57,793 nucleotides of DNA, from the NCBI GenBank assembly GCA_902801375.1, contig CADCIB010000017.1, positions 1 to 57,793 on the forward strand. The letters are read 5' to 3'. Under the pieces are notes generated by a model. It was not told the DNA's origin and did not search any database. It saw only the letters and a list, made by a program, of their open reading frames with translations. Both the position numbers and the translations under genes were made by a program. Source of the stretch: an uncultured Prevotellaceae bacterium (GTDB lineage: Bacteria; Bacteroidota; Bacteroidia; Bacteroidales; Bacteroidaceae). Shown here piece by piece: positions 26,721 through 36,604 of the stretch (positions are counted from its first letter, which is position 1; every line of letters begins with the position of its first letter).

Positions 26721-29700
26721 CTACTTGAAGGCGTTCTCCGACAGACCCTTACCGCCAATCTTGAGGTCCTCCATGTACGAAGGCACTTCGCGGCCGAGGA
26801 ACTTGTCGACATAGAGCTTGGCCAGATACTGACCGAGCATGAAGCCGTGACCGCGCAGACCCGTGCAAAGACCCACCTCTGGGTCAACGATGTAGCGTGG
26901 TTCCGTGTAGCGCCCTGCCCATACGGCCAGGAAGCCCACCTCGCGCAGATTGGGAATCCACTCAGCAAATACCTCGCTGACGATTTCGAGGAACTCCTTG
27001 CTGTTGTACTTGATGTTCTGACGCGCCTCATAGGCATCGGTATCGGGACTGGCGCAGCCGATGATCTGCCCTGTGTGGCCCCATTGCTGGCCATAGACGG
27101 CGCTGAAACCCTTGTAGTGGCGACGGTCGATGATCATGTCGAGTGGACCGCCATTCGGCCCCATCATGGGAAGTCGGCGTGTGATGAAAGCCTGGTGCTT
27201 CACGGGGTAGAGACCTGTGTCGAGTCCAAGCTGGTCGTTGAACTTCTCGGCCCCCCACCCCATCGCATTGACAAAATGGTCGCAGGTGTACTCCACATAG
27301 TGACCCTCATGGTCGCGGACGAGGGCAACATAGTGGCCACCTACCTTCTGCACATGCAGGAGCTCACAATCTTCGAAATAGCGTCCACCCTTTTCCACAC
27401 CGATGCCGCGAATGTAGTCGATGACGCGTCCGGGTGTGGCCTGCCAGCAGTCGCGGGTGATGAGCGCGTGGCTATAGGTGTCGCGGCTGTCGTCCCAAAG
27501 CGGTGAGATTTCCTTCTTGAAGTCCTTGCGTTCTATCATATAGGCATCGCTCCACGCACGCGAAGCGTCGAGCTGCTGATAGGTGGCCTCGTCGTGAACC
27601 AGATTGACATAATGCGTCAGGTGGTAGTTGATGTTGTACTCCTGCTGCATGTTCTTGAAAATCTCATGGTTGTGGACGGCAATATCGGCAATGTCTGGAT
27701 TTGAGAAGGCCGGACGACCACCGCCGATACAGCGCCACGAGGCACCTCGGCTGTAGTTGATCATCACGGGCTTCTTGCCTGCCTCAGAGAAGTAACGGAA
27801 CAGCGCACTACCCGCAATACCGCCACCAGCGATGAACACTTCGACTTGCTCTTTCCTCACACCGTTCATCTCTGGGAAAATGAATACCTCTTTGGTGTGC
27901 GGATTGTAGAGATCGCCTAGACTCACTTGGTTCGAAAGCGGGGCACGTGGCGTAGCATCGCCCACCAGTTCTATTCCATATGAGCGGAGTATCTGACGGG
28001 CGCGAGGAATGCAACGCTTGCCGCGACAGGGTCCCATACCCAGTCGGGTGATGTGCTTCAGTTCATCGACAGAGATGGTCTTGCGATTGCCCACCACTTC
28101 CAGAATACGGTCGAGTTTGACGTCCTCGCAATGGCAGACGTAGGGTGAGGGGGAAGGAGCGGGAATCGAGGAGGAAGGAGCGGGTTGCTGGGAGGTAGGA
28201 GCGAGAGGCGTTGTCACCTCATGCACATCGTTGTAGCGGTCTTTCAGGATGAAGCCCCTCACATCGGTCAGTTCAAAAACCCTGCTGCCTTCACCTGAGG
28301 GACGCGACGAGCGGGCTCTCACCCTCGCCACGTTGGTTTTGTTCGATTTCTTGATGATCTTCTCGATGACGCCTTCGCCTATCTTTTGGCCGTCGTTGTC
28401 AACAAGATAGACCTCAGCACCTTCTTGGGCTTCGTATTCGATGGGCAGGAAACACGTGGATTTCTGCACGTCGTAGCCGAAGATGGCCAGACCCGGACAA
28501 TTCGACACGCACAGCATACACCCGATGCACTTATCATAGTCGATCGTGGGCGTACTGCCGGTGGTGGGCTTTGTGATAGCGCCTTGCGGACAGCTGAACG
28601 AGCAAGGGTTGCAGGCAAAGCCATAGAGACAGTCGGCCTGCACAAAGGCCTTCAGCTGCATGCGCTCAGGCGAAGGCAGGTTGGGCTTTTCAAGAATCCG
28701 CACAGGATGCTGTTGCGAATCGATATACTGGCGCGAGATATCCAGATAGTCGTCGTAGTTGAAGCGCACACCGATGGCCTGTGCCACCTCGTAGGCCACC
28801 TGCTTTCCACGAAGCACAGCACTCGTGCCTTCACCAATGCGAATGGCATCGCCGGCCCCATAGGTGTTCAGTCCGAACACCTCGCGCCCCTTCACCAAGA
28901 GCTGGTTGTCGGGGATGAGACCCGTACATATATTAATAATGTCGATGTCGTCGATCACCTGCTCCGTGCCAGGTATGGGCTTGAAGTTCTCGCACTTGGC
29001 AATCACAGCCCCTGTCACACCCGTATAGTCGTCGTTGGGAATGGCGCGCACCAAGGTGTAGCCCGTCATGATGGGAATGCCCAGACGGCGCACGCGATTG
29101 GCCTGCACGGGGAATCCGCCCTCGCGGGGCATTGCCTCGATGATGGCCTTGATGGTGGCACCTGCCTGCATGCCTTGATAGGAGGTGAGATAGCCGATGT
29201 TGCCGGCACCCACGGTGAGCACTTTCTTACCCAACAGCGTGTGCTCCTGGTTCATCATCTTCTGGAAAACAGCAGCGGTATAGACACCGGGCACGTCGTC
29301 GTTCTCGAACGTCGGCATGAAAGGCACGGCTCCCGTTGCCACCACCAGATGGTCAGCATCCACATAGGCCACCTCGCCGCTGACGACATTCTTGATGGCC
29401 ACGCGTCTGCCTTCCAGTAGGTCCCACACCGTTGTGTCGAGCAAGATGCCCTCATGGTTGTCGCCGGCCAGCGTCTTGGCAATGTCGAAGCCACGCATGC
29501 CGCCAAACTTCTTCTCCTTCTCAAAGAAGAAGAACTGGTGGGTCTGCATGTTGAACTGACCACCTATCTTGCTGTTGTTGTCGATGACGATGTTGTCTAT
29601 GCCGAAGGCGTTCAGCTGCTCACGGCAGGCAAGACCGGCCGGACCAGCACCAATGATAGCCACCTGAGTCTTATACACTTTCACCTCGCGCGCCGGCTGA

Positions 29701-30014
29701 GGGCGTACCTCGGGCACCTCGCACTCTCCGCTATCGATGCGGCGGACTTCCTTCACGCCGTCGACTTTGGTGATGCAGATGCGGCGCACCTGTCCGTCGA
29801 CAAGCATCTCGCAGGCCCCACACTTGCCAATGCCGCAATTCAGGCTGCGGTTGCGGCCATCCAAGCTATGGCTGTGAACGGGGTAGCCGGCTTGGTGTAA
29901 AGCAGCTGCTATGGTATAGCCTTTGCGTGCTTGAATCTTCTTTCCGTCGTAAACAAATTCCACCATCTCGCCCTGCGGGATGTCTAAGATAGGGTGTGAT
30001 TCAATCTTGTACAT
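26721..30014 (-). CDS. Multidomain FAD/Fe-S oxidoreductase (HcnA/B/C-like fusion)
   Basis: 1097 residues. Domains in order: [2Fe-2S] ferredoxin-like (Cys60, 65, 68, 80); FAD/NAD disulfide-reductase-like module (IIGAGPAG at ~120, TVGAGNIG); two Cys clusters for [4Fe-4S] (CIGCMLCVSNCPG and CLYGFACNPCSFSC); a Pro/Ser linker; a BFD-like [2Fe-2S] domain (CHCEDV..GPCRGKRC); and a C-terminal D-amino-acid-oxidase-like FAD domain (VFIAGGGIAGSA). These parts are normally separate subunits in amine, opine, hydroxyproline or hydrogen-cyanide-type dehydrogenases. It likely oxidises a small secondary amine or amino acid in the cytosol, passing electrons through the clusters. No substrate gene is adjacent. 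Confidence 0.85.
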   Translation of the reverse strand: MYKIESHPILDIPQGEMVEFVYDGKKIQARKGYTIAAALHQAGYPVHSHSLDGRNRSLNCGIGKCGACEMLVDGQVRRICITKVDGVKEVRRIDSGECEVPEVRPQPAREVKVYKTQVAIIGAGPAGLACREQLNAFGIDNIVIDNNSKIGGQFNMQTHQFFFFEKEKKFGGMRGFDIAKTLAGDNHEGILLDTTVWDLLEGRRVAIKNVVSGEVAYVDADHLVVATGAVPFMPTFENDDVPGVYTAAVFQKMMNQEHTLLGKKVLTVGAGNIGYLTSYQGMQAGATIKAIIEAMPREGGFPVQANRVRRLGIPIMTGYTLVRAIPNDDYTGVTGAVIAKCENFKPIPGTEQVIDDIDIINICTGLIPDNQLLVKGREVFGLNTYGAGDAIRIGEGTSAVLRGKQVAYEVAQAIGVRFNYDDYLDISRQYIDSQQHPVRILEKPNLPSPERMQLKAFVQADCLYGFACNPCSFSCPQGAITKPTTGSTPTIDYDKCIGCMLCVSNCPGLAIFGYDVQKSTCFLPIEYEAQEGAEVYLVDNDGQKIGEGVIEKIIKKSNKTNVARVRARSSRPSGEGSRVFELTDVRGFILKDRYNDVHEVTTPLAPTSQQPAPSSSIPAPSPSPYVCHCEDVKLDRILEVVGNRKTISVDELKHITRLGMGPCRGKRCIPRARQILRSYGIELVGDATPRAPLSNQVSLGDLYNPHTKEVFIFPEMNGVRKEQVEVFIAGGGIAGSALFRYFSEAGKKPVMINYSRGASWRCIGGGRPAFSNPDIADIAVHNHEIFKNMQQEYNINYHLTHYVNLVHDEATYQQLDASRAWSDAYMIERKDFKKEISPLWDDSRDTYSHALITRDCWQATPGRVIDYIRGIGVEKGGRYFEDCELLHVQKVGGHYVALVRDHEGHYVEYTCDHFVNAMGWGAEKFNDQLGLDTGLYPVKHQAFITRRLPMMGPNGGPLDMIIDRRHYKGFSAVYGQQWGHTGQIIGCASPDTDAYEARQNIKYNSKEFLEIVSEVFAEWIPNLREVGFLAVWAGRYTEPRYIVDPEVGLCTGLRGHGFMLGQYLAKLYVDKFLGREVPSYMEDLKIGGKGLSENAFK

Positions 30015-30083
30015 ATCGGTTTTCTCTTTATTGGTTAGTTTTCAAGGTTCTCTGTTGCATTATCATGATTGAACAAGCGAATG

Positions 30084-30115
30084 CAAAAGTAAGCATAATT
30101 TTATAATTCACAAAA
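30084..30115 (-). promoter_or_regulatory. Promoter of the multidomain oxidoreductase
   Basis: Minus strand: TTTTG (30111-30115), 19 nt, TACTTTTG (30084-30091), 70 nt upstream of the ATG. Confidence 0.6.
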
Positions 30116-30185
30116 TTTTTCGGCCTTTAAGTTTGAAATTGCACATTATTTCACCGACAAAGCAGCAAATGTATAGGATTTTGCA

Positions 30186-30229
30186 AGGGGGCGTGACAAT
30201 TGTGACAAAAGGACAACCCATTTTTTTGC
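30186..30229 (-). repeat. Solo end module of the composite repeat
   Basis: GGGGGCGTGACAATTGTGAC through AAAGGACAACCC and a T7 run matches the end module at 12501-12552 in the same orientation, and is inverted relative to 30620-30671. No 22-bp array is attached. Between here and 30397 the DNA is AT-rich with no gene seen. Confidence 0.8.
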
Positions 30230-30397
30230 ACACCTCTAACGAAAACGGCGGACTCTGCTATACAATCAAAGTAGTATATGCTCAAAGGTTTAATGATTTA
30301 GTATGATAAGGATTAATGATAATGGTATAAAGGGCATTAATGAATATGGTAAAATATAGGCAATGATATAGCAATTGACCTTCATGACCTCCCCCTA

Positions 30398-30583
30398 AGG
30401 ATGTGTCAAAATGTCAAATGCTATCCGCGTGTAGGAGGATGTGTCAAAATGCCAAATGCTATCCGCGAGTAGGGACATACTTTTATGTATGTCCGTTGGT
30501 CTGAGCATTATTGACTTTCATCGGCGTTTTTCGGACATACATAAAAGTATGTCCCTACAATCGGCGGAGTTTTGACACACCCT
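30398..30583. mobile_element. MITE-like element with inverted ends
   Basis: The ends are inverted copies of AGGRTGTGTCAAAA (30398-30411 and 30570-30583). Inside are two direct copies of a 38-bp unit (starts at 30398 and 30436) and a 27-bp perfect inverted repeat (30469-30495 and 30532-30558, containing GGGACATACTTTTATGTATG). Each 27-bp arm is itself palindromic (GGACATAC/GTATGTCC). No open frame. Its small size, terminal inverted repeats and fold-back structure suggest a non-autonomous transposable element. A target-site duplication is not obvious. Confidence 0.6.
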
Positions 30584-30619
30584 CAAATAATACCGATGGA
30601 GGGCTACGGCTGGAGTGGG

Positions 30620-30852
30620 CGCGAAAAAAACGCATTGTCCTTTGTCACAATTGTCACGCCCCCCCCATCCTCATTGTTTTCATTGTTATTCGCGAGGGAC
30701 CCAATCAATATCTGCAAGTTCCTCAACTGATATCTGCGAGAGGCCCAACTGATATCTGCGACAAGCTCAACTGATATCTGCGAGAGCCTCAACTGATATC
30801 TGCAACGACCTTAGGGGATATCTATCAGCAAGTGTCAGATTGTGAATAAAGA
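30620..30852 (+). repeat. Composite repeat element, copy 2 (five 22-bp units)
   Basis: End module (30620-30671: GCGAAAAAAACG, TGTCCTTTGTCACAATTGTC, CCCATCCT), then a diverged spacer, then five 22-bp units ending in ATATCTGC at 30715, 30737, 30759, 30781 and 30803, then the second end module (30804-30852: AACGACCT, CAGCAAGTGTCAGATTGTGA, ATAAAGA). The part order matches 12285-12552 reversed. Just after it is a GAGGATATCCTC palindrome (30854-30866 region). Confidence 0.9.
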
Positions 30853-30945
30853 GCGAGGATATCCTCACGTTCTCACTTATTCGCCTTTGACTAACGTCGA
30901 AGGTACTTACGTTCAACAATAAAAATGAAAAAAAAGGTATTTCCT

Positions 30946-30976
30946 TTTGTATTGTTCTCACTTATTCGTACCTTTG
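30946..30976 (+). promoter_or_regulatory. Promoter giving a near-leaderless kinase mRNA
   Basis: TTTGT at 30946-30950, 18 nt, TACCTTTG at 30969-30976. The ATG at 30982 is only 5 nt past the -7 box, so the transcript should be leaderless or nearly so. The 14-nt block TTCTCACTTATTCG in front of the box is also present about 85 bp upstream. Confidence 0.65.
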
Positions 30977-30981
30977 CAGGC

Positions 30982-32169
30982 ATGAACGAACTGTTTCAAG
31001 CGTATAGCACGTTTTTCGGCAAGGGTGATGCCCTCTATCGCATCTTCTCGCCCTACCGCATCTGCCCGTTGGGAGCACACGTCGACCACCAGCATGGTGT
31101 GGTCACAGGCTTTGCCTTCGACAGCGGCATAGAGTTTTTGTTTTCTGCCCAGGAGACGGGCAAGGTGGAAATGGCATCGCTCTCGTTCGAGGGTCTGATG
31201 ACGTTCAATGTGCAGCGTCCCGCTGACGAGCGCCAGCAGAATTGGGGCGACTACCTGCGTGGAGCGCTCTGGGCTCTGCAACAGGACTATCAGCTGAAGA
31301 CGGGCATCCGAGGCATCGTGAAAGGTTCGATGCCCGTAGGCGGTCTGTCGTCGTCGGCAGCCTTGTTGTGTGGGTTCATCATGGCTTTGGACAAGGTGAA
31401 CAATCTGGGACTGGACCACCAGCAGGTGATCAAGTACGCCTCGAAGGCCGAGCGCGAGTATGTGGGGCTGAACAACGGCATACTGGACCAGGCTTGCGTG
31501 GTATTGTGCGAGTCTGACAAATTGCTCTATCTCGATACTGAGACCGGCAAGCATGAGCTACTGCCCTTCGGAAACGGCAATGAGCCCCTACCCTTCCGCA
31601 TCGGCGTCTTCTTCAGCGGCGTGACACGCAAGCTGACAGGCACCGACTACAACCTGCGTGTGGCGGAATGCAAGACGGCGGCTTGGATCATGCAGGCCTA
31701 CGAGGACATCCCGCTGAAAGAGCTGCAGGACACCCGTCTCAGGGATGTGCCCGAGGAGACGTTCCTAAAGTATGAGCAGCAAATGCCCCAGCGCTTCGCC
31801 AAACGTGCCCGCCATTTCTATACGGAATGCGACCGCGTGCACGACGGGGTGGAGGCGTGGAAGGCTGGCGACATTAAACGCTTCGGGCAGTATGTGTTTG
31901 AGAGTTGCGAGAGTTCGATGAACAACTACGAGTGCGGCTCTCCTGAACTCATCGCCCTGTATAAGATTCTCCGACAGACCGACGGCGTATTCGGCGGACG
32001 TTTCAGCGGAGCAGGTTTCAAGGGAGCCTGCATCGCGCTGGTTGACCCGACGAAGGAAAATGCCATCCGCAACCGCGTGATGGAGGAATACCTCAAGGAG
32101 TTCCCGCAATACAAAGGCACGTTCGAGGCATATTTCTGCGACTTGGCCAACGGTGTGGAGTTTCTTTGA
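30982..32169 (+). CDS. GHMP sugar kinase, galactokinase/galacturonokinase type
   Basis: 395 residues. It phosphorylates the anomeric carbon of a sugar with ATP. PYRICPLGAHVDHQHG near the N-terminus replaces the bacterial galactokinase GRVNLIGEH-type motif and matches plant galacturonokinase; GGLSSSAAL is the GHMP ATP-binding loop and FSGAGFKGACIAL the C-terminal motif. Followed by a nucleotidyltransferase 41 bp later, so the pair could turn a free sugar into a nucleotide sugar, with galacturonate as best guess. ATG 30982 is chosen over an upstream ATG at 30925 because the promoter lies between them. Plain galactokinase is the main alternative. Confidence 0.82.
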   Translation: MNELFQAYSTFFGKGDALYRIFSPYRICPLGAHVDHQHGVVTGFAFDSGIEFLFSAQETGKVEMASLSFEGLMTFNVQRPADERQQNWGDYLRGALWALQQDYQLKTGIRGIVKGSMPVGGLSSSAALLCGFIMALDKVNNLGLDHQQVIKYASKAEREYVGLNNGILDQACVVLCESDKLLYLDTETGKHELLPFGNGNEPLPFRIGVFFSGVTRKLTGTDYNLRVAECKTAAWIMQAYEDIPLKELQDTRLRDVPEETFLKYEQQMPQRFAKRARHFYTECDRVHDGVEAWKAGDIKRFGQYVFESCESSMNNYECGSPELIALYKILRQTDGVFGGRFSGAGFKGACIALVDPTKENAIRNRVMEEYLKEFPQYKGTFEAYFCDLANGVEFL

Positions 32170-32210
32170 GTCTAGCGATAGGATGATAATATTCATTGAA
32201 CATTGGATAG

Positions 32211-32972
32211 ATGAAAAGCATTGTGATAGCGGCAGGATATGCCACGCGGCTATATCCGCTGACTGAGAATTTTCCCAAGCCATTGCTCCAGATAGGCCAG
32301 TCGACCATTCTCGACCGACTGCTGGACGATGTGGACACGATAGACGACGTGACGGAACACATCGTGGTGACTAACCATAAGTTTGCCCACATCTTCGAAC
32401 AGTGGGCGAAGCAACGTGTGGCAAAATGCAAGGAAGAGGGTTTGAGAAAACCTGTCAGCATCATCGACGACGGCACAACCACCAACGAAAGTAGGCTTGG
32501 CGCTGTGAGAGATTTGCTGCTGGCCATCAAGGAGGGCAACGCTGAAAAGGAAAACCTGCTGGTGATGGCAGGCGACAACCTGCTGGACTTCTCGTTGAAA
32601 GGTTTTGTCGACTACTTCAAGGAAAAGCGTACGTCGGTTATCATGTGCCACAACGAGCCATCGAAGGAAAAGCTGCAACGCACGGGCGTCATCACCGTCG
32701 ACGACGATATGCGCGTCTTGGAAATGGAAGAGAAGCCCAAAGAACCCAAGAGCCATTGGGCCGTCCCACCTTTCTATATATACGCGCGCGAGGATATGGC
32801 GCTCATCATGGACTGCATGAATCACGGTTGCGGAATGGATGCACCAGGCAGCTTGGCCCGCTACCTCGCCGGTGTGAGCACACTCCACGCGTGGCCTATG
32901 CCGGGCAAGCGACACGACATCGGTACGATGGAGAGCTATCTGGAAGTGAAGGAATCTGGAGTTAGAGATTAA
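32211..32972 (+). CDS. Sugar-1-phosphate nucleotidyltransferase
   Basis: 253 residues. The N-terminal AAGYATRLYPLTENFPKPLL is the classic nucleotidyltransferase signature, and MAGDNLLDFSL contains the metal-binding Asp. The family condenses NTP with a sugar-1-phosphate. In this setting it probably acts on the product of the preceding kinase. It is at the short end of the family, without an added acyltransferase domain. Its last residues (ESGVRD) come from a TCTGGAGTTA-type repeat also seen at the end of the next gene. Confidence 0.88.
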   Translation: MKSIVIAAGYATRLYPLTENFPKPLLQIGQSTILDRLLDDVDTIDDVTEHIVVTNHKFAHIFEQWAKQRVAKCKEEGLRKPVSIIDDGTTTNESRLGAVRDLLLAIKEGNAEKENLLVMAGDNLLDFSLKGFVDYFKEKRTSVIMCHNEPSKEKLQRTGVITVDDDMRVLEMEEKPKEPKSHWAVPPFYIYAREDMALIMDCMNHGCGMDAPGSLARYLAGVSTLHAWPMPGKRHDIGTMESYLEVKESGVRD

Positions 32973-32984
32973 GCATTTAGCATT

Positions 32985-34028
32985 ATGAAGATATTAGTGA
33001 CAGGAGCCGCAGGCTTTATCGGTTCGAAACTGACGTACATGCTCGCCCAGCGAGGCGACGAAGTGGTAGGCATCGACAACATCAACGACTACTATGACGT
33101 ACGGCTGAAATACGGCCGTATGCGTGAATGCGGATTCATGGTGGAGGGTGACGACCTGCCCTTCGGACAGGAAGTGAAAAGCACAAAGTTCGAGCATTGC
33201 CGCTTCATCCGTTTGGCCATCGACGACAAGGCGAGTGTCGACCAGCTATTCGAGCGCGAACATTTCGACAAGGTCGTGAACCTGGCCGCTCAAGCTGGCG
33301 TGCGCTATAGCATCACCAACCCATACGCCTACCTGCAGAGCAATCTGGTGGGATTCCTCAACATCCTGGAAGCCTGCAGAAACTACAAGGTGGGTCACCT
33401 CATCTACGCCTCTTCGTCGAGTGTCTACGGCCTGAACGAGAAGGTGCCCTACAGCGAAGACGACAAGGTGGACAGCCCCGTAAGTCTCTATGCCGCCTCA
33501 AAGAAGAGCAACGAGCTGATGGCACATGCCTACTCGAAGCTCTATGGCTTTGCAACGACAGGACTGAGGTTCTTCACCGTCTATGGACCGTGGGGCCGAC
33601 CGGATATGTCGCCCATGCTTTTTGCCACCGCCATCAGCAAGGGAGAGCCCATCAAGGTGTTCAATCACGGCGACATGATTCGCGACTTCACCTACATCGA
33701 CGACATTGTGGAAGGCACTATGCATGTGATTGACCGTCAGCCCAAAGCGGAAGACTGCCCGCATGGCGTACCCGCCAAGGTGTACAACATCGGCTGCTCG
33801 AATCCCGTGAAGCTGATGGACTTCATCTCTGAGCTGGAACAAGCCTACGGCCGCCCGGCAGAGAAAATATTCCTACCCATGCAGCCAGGCGATGTCTACC
33901 AGACGAATGCAGACACCCACCATCTGGAAGAGGAATGCGGATATAAGCCCCATTGGTCGCTCCACGACGGCATGCAGGAGTTCATGCGTTGGTTTAAGGA
34001 GTATCATGAGTCTGGAGTTAAGAATTAG
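32985..34028 (+). CDS. UDP-glucuronate 4-epimerase-like NAD-dependent epimerase
   Basis: 347 residues, extended SDR fold. [10 protein letters not shown] is the NAD-binding loop, SSSSVYG and YAASKKSNE give the Ser and the YxxxK catalytic pair, and [13 protein letters not shown] is typical of UDP-glucuronate epimerases. It would interconvert UDP-glucuronate and UDP-galacturonate, linking the kinase/transferase pair and the UDP-glucose dehydrogenase that follows. Only 12 bp separate it from the previous gene. The C-terminal ESGVKN is repeat-derived. Confidence 0.9.
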   Translation: MKILVTGAAGFIGSKLTYMLAQRGDEVVGIDNINDYYDVRLKYGRMRECGFMVEGDDLPFGQEVKSTKFEHCRFIRLAIDDKASVDQLFEREHFDKVVNLAAQAGVRYSITNPYAYLQSNLVGFLNILEACRNYKVGHLIYASSSSVYGLNEKVPYSEDDKVDSPVSLYAASKKSNELMAHAYSKLYGFATTGLRFFTVYGPWGRPDMSPMLFATAISKGEPIKVFNHGDMIRDFTYIDDIVEGTMHVIDRQPKAEDCPHGVPAKVYNIGCSNPVKLMDFISELEQAYGRPAEKIFLPMQPGDVYQTNADTHHLEEECGYKPHWSLHDGMQEFMRWFKEYHESGVKN

Positions 34029-34063
34029 GAGTTAAAGTGTTAGAAATAAAGCATTTAGATAGC

Positions 34064-35395
34064 ATGAAAGACTATAAGATTGCAGTAGCAGGAACGGGCT
34101 ACGTAGGTCTGTCCATCGCCACGTTGCTGGCTCAACACCACCAGGTGACCGCCGTCGACGTGATACCTGAAAAGGTGGAACTCATCAACAAACGCAAGTC
34201 GCCCATCCAAGACGAATATATCGAGAAATACTTGTCAGAGAAACCATTGCGACTGACAGCCACGCTCGATGGAAAGAGGGCTTACAGCGATGCCGACTTC
34301 GTGGTGATTGCTGCACCCACGAACTACGACCCTGTGACGAACTATTTCGACACCCACCACATCGAGGACGTCGTCAACCTTGTGCTGAGCGTCAATCCCG
34401 ATGCCGTGATGGTCATCAAGTCGACCATTCCCGTGGGCTACACGCGTAGTCTGTATGTGAAATATGCCCAAGTGTTCGCCCAGAAACCTGAACTCAAGGG
34501 CAAGCATTTCAACCTGCTGTTCTCGCCGGAGTTCCTGCGCGAGAGCAAGGCTCTCTACGATAACCTCTACCCATCGCGCATCATCGTGGGCTATCCGAAA
34601 ATTATCGACGACGAGCGGTTCAACGAAGAGAATGCCGCCATCCGGCAGGTCACCGACGTGGAACGACTCAAGGAAGCCGCAAAGGATTTCGCCGCAATGC
34701 TGCAGGAAGGTGCCTTGAAACCCGACATCGACACACTCTTCATGGGCATGAAGGAAGCTGAGGCCGTGAAGCTCTTCGCAAACACTTACCTGGCCCTGCG
34801 CGTTTCCTACTTCAATGAGCTCGACACCTATGCTGAAATCAAAGGCCTTGACACACAGGCTATTATCAGCGGCATCGGCCTCGACCCCCGCATCGGCACG
34901 CACTACAACAACCCATCGTTCGGCTATGGTGGCTACTGCCTGCCCAAAGACACGAAACAGCTGCTGGCCAACTATCAGGACGTGCCGCAGAACATGATGA
35001 CGGCCATCGTGGAAAGCAACCGCACACGCAAGGACTTCATCGCCGACCAGGTGCTTCGCAAGGCTGGCTACTATCAGGCTTCTGCACAATGGGACCAAAA
35101 GCGCGAACAGGAATGCATCATCGGCGTATACCGTCTGACCATGAAGTCGAACTCCGACAACTTCCGACAGTCGGCCATCCAAGGTGTGATGAAGCGCATC
35201 AAGGCCAAAGGTGCCACCGTCATTGTCTATGAACCGACACTCGAAGACGGCGCAACCTTCTTCGGATCGCGTGTCGTGAACGACCTGGAAAGCTTTAAGC
35301 GCCAGTCGCACGCCATCATCGCCAACCGCTACGACGCCTGCCTCGACGATGTGCAGGAGAAAGTTTATACGCGCGACATCTTCCGCCGCGACTGA
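34064..35395 (+). CDS. ugd: UDP-glucose/UDP-sugar 6-dehydrogenase
   Basis: 443 residues. It oxidises UDP-glucose to UDP-glucuronate with two NAD+. [16 protein letters not shown] is the N-terminal NAD loop, STIPVGYTR and FSPEFLRES are conserved blocks, and [14 protein letters not shown] holds the catalytic Cys. Length is typical. ATG 34064 is preferred over an upstream TTG at 34037, which lies in repeat-derived spacer. It supplies the substrate of the epimerase just upstream. Confidence 0.94.
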   Translation: MKDYKIAVAGTGYVGLSIATLLAQHHQVTAVDVIPEKVELINKRKSPIQDEYIEKYLSEKPLRLTATLDGKRAYSDADFVVIAAPTNYDPVTNYFDTHHIEDVVNLVLSVNPDAVMVIKSTIPVGYTRSLYVKYAQVFAQKPELKGKHFNLLFSPEFLRESKALYDNLYPSRIIVGYPKIIDDERFNEENAAIRQVTDVERLKEAAKDFAAMLQEGALKPDIDTLFMGMKEAEAVKLFANTYLALRVSYFNELDTYAEIKGLDTQAIISGIGLDPRIGTHYNNPSFGYGGYCLPKDTKQLLANYQDVPQNMMTAIVESNRTRKDFIADQVLRKAGYYQASAQWDQKREQECIIGVYRLTMKSNSDNFRQSAIQGVMKRIKAKGATVIVYEPTLEDGATFFGSRVVNDLESFKRQSHAIIANRYDACLDDVQEKVYTRDIFRRD

Positions 35396-35434
35396 TTTAC
35401 TCATAAAAACAAACAAATCTCAAATATCGCGATA

Positions 35435-36535
35435 ATGAAAAACGACAGGAAAGTTGCCTTCATCACAGGCGTTACCGGCCAAGACGGCTCATATCTTTCG
35501 GAATTCCTCTTGGAGAAAGGCTATGAAGTTCATGGAATGATACGACGCTCGTCGGTGGACTACCGCGAGCGAATCGCACACCTCGAGGGTAAACCGCACT
35601 TCCATCTGCACTATGGCCACATGGGCGACTCAATGGCTTTGATGCAGATCATCAGCCAGATACGCCCCACGGAAATCTACAACCTGGCCGCACAAAGCCA
35701 CGTACAGGTGAGTTTCGACTCGCCTGAGTTCACGGCCAATGTTGATGCCACAGGTGTGCTACGCGTGCTGGAAGCCGTGAGGCTGTGTGGATTGGCTGAC
35801 CAATGCCGCATTTATCAGGCCTCTACTTCGGAGCTTTATGGCAAGGTGGAGGAGGTACCGCAAAACGAAAACACGCCATTCCATCCATATTCTCCCTACG
35901 CTGTGGCCAAACTCTATGGCTATTGGATTGTCAAAGAGTATCGTGAGGCTTATAACATGTACTGCTGTTCGGGCATTCTGTTCAACCATGAGAGCGAGCG
36001 ACGAGGCGAAACTTTCGTGACCAGGAAAATCACGCTCGCCGCCGCACGCATCAAACAAGGAAAGCAGGAGAAACTCTATCTCGGCAACCTCGACTCGCTT
36101 CGCGACTGGGGCTATGCCAAAGACTATGTGGAGTGTATGTGGCTGATCCTCCAACAGAAGAAAGCCGAGGACTTCGTCATCGCTACGGGTGTGCAACACT
36201 CTGTGCGCGAGTTCTGCCAGTTGGCCTTCCACCATGTTGGCATCTGCCTGGAGTTCCAAGGGAAAGGGCTTGAAGAGAAAGGCATCGACAAGGCCACGGG
36301 CAAAGTGCTCGTGGAGGTGTCGCCCGACTTCTACCGTCCTACCGATGTGGTGAACCTCTGGGGCGACCCGACGAAGGCTCGCGCCAAATTGGGCTGGAAC
36401 CCGAACAAGACAAGCTTCGAGGAACTGGTCAAACTGATGGTCGACCACGATATGGAACAGGTGGCTGTAGAGCGCGCCAGCGACCAAGTGCGCACCAATC
36501 TGGCTGAATACCTTGAAAAGGGTATCGTCAAATAA
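35435..36535 (+). CDS. gmd: GDP-mannose 4,6-dehydratase
   Basis: 366 residues. First step of GDP-L-fucose synthesis. [16 protein letters not shown] is the NADP loop, ASTSELYG and [12 protein letters not shown] provide the Thr/Ser-Glu and YxxxK catalytic residues, and [17 protein letters not shown] is diagnostic of Gmd. The next gene is GDP-fucose synthase, so the pair makes GDP-L-fucose for capsule, O-antigen or protein glycosylation. Confidence 0.96.
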   Translation: MKNDRKVAFITGVTGQDGSYLSEFLLEKGYEVHGMIRRSSVDYRERIAHLEGKPHFHLHYGHMGDSMALMQIISQIRPTEIYNLAAQSHVQVSFDSPEFTANVDATGVLRVLEAVRLCGLADQCRIYQASTSELYGKVEEVPQNENTPFHPYSPYAVAKLYGYWIVKEYREAYNMYCCSGILFNHESERRGETFVTRKITLAAARIKQGKQEKLYLGNLDSLRDWGYAKDYVECMWLILQQKKAEDFVIATGVQHSVREFCQLAFHHVGICLEFQGKGLEEKGIDKATGKVLVEVSPDFYRPTDVVNLWGDPTKARAKLGWNPNKTSFEELVKLMVDHDMEQVAVERASDQVRTNLAEYLEKGIVK

Positions 36536-36549
36536 TCCTTGTTGTGTAA

Positions 36550-36569
36550 GTGGCGGGTTTCCCCGCCAC
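36550..36569. other. GC-rich intercistronic hairpin between gmd and fcl
   Basis: GTGGCGGG, four-base loop, CCCGCCAC: a perfect 8-bp stem without a T run. It may stabilise or process the mRNA, or be a dispersed hairpin repeat; it should not end transcription. Confidence 0.7.
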
Positions 36570-36604
36570 CCACAGGTTAATGTTAGTCATCCCTCATCCA
36601 AAAA

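Noticed and set aside
34235-35416. Minus-strand open frame of 393 codons opposite ugd
   Set aside because: Antisense shadow of the UDP-glucose dehydrogenase gene with low-complexity Val/His-rich sequence.
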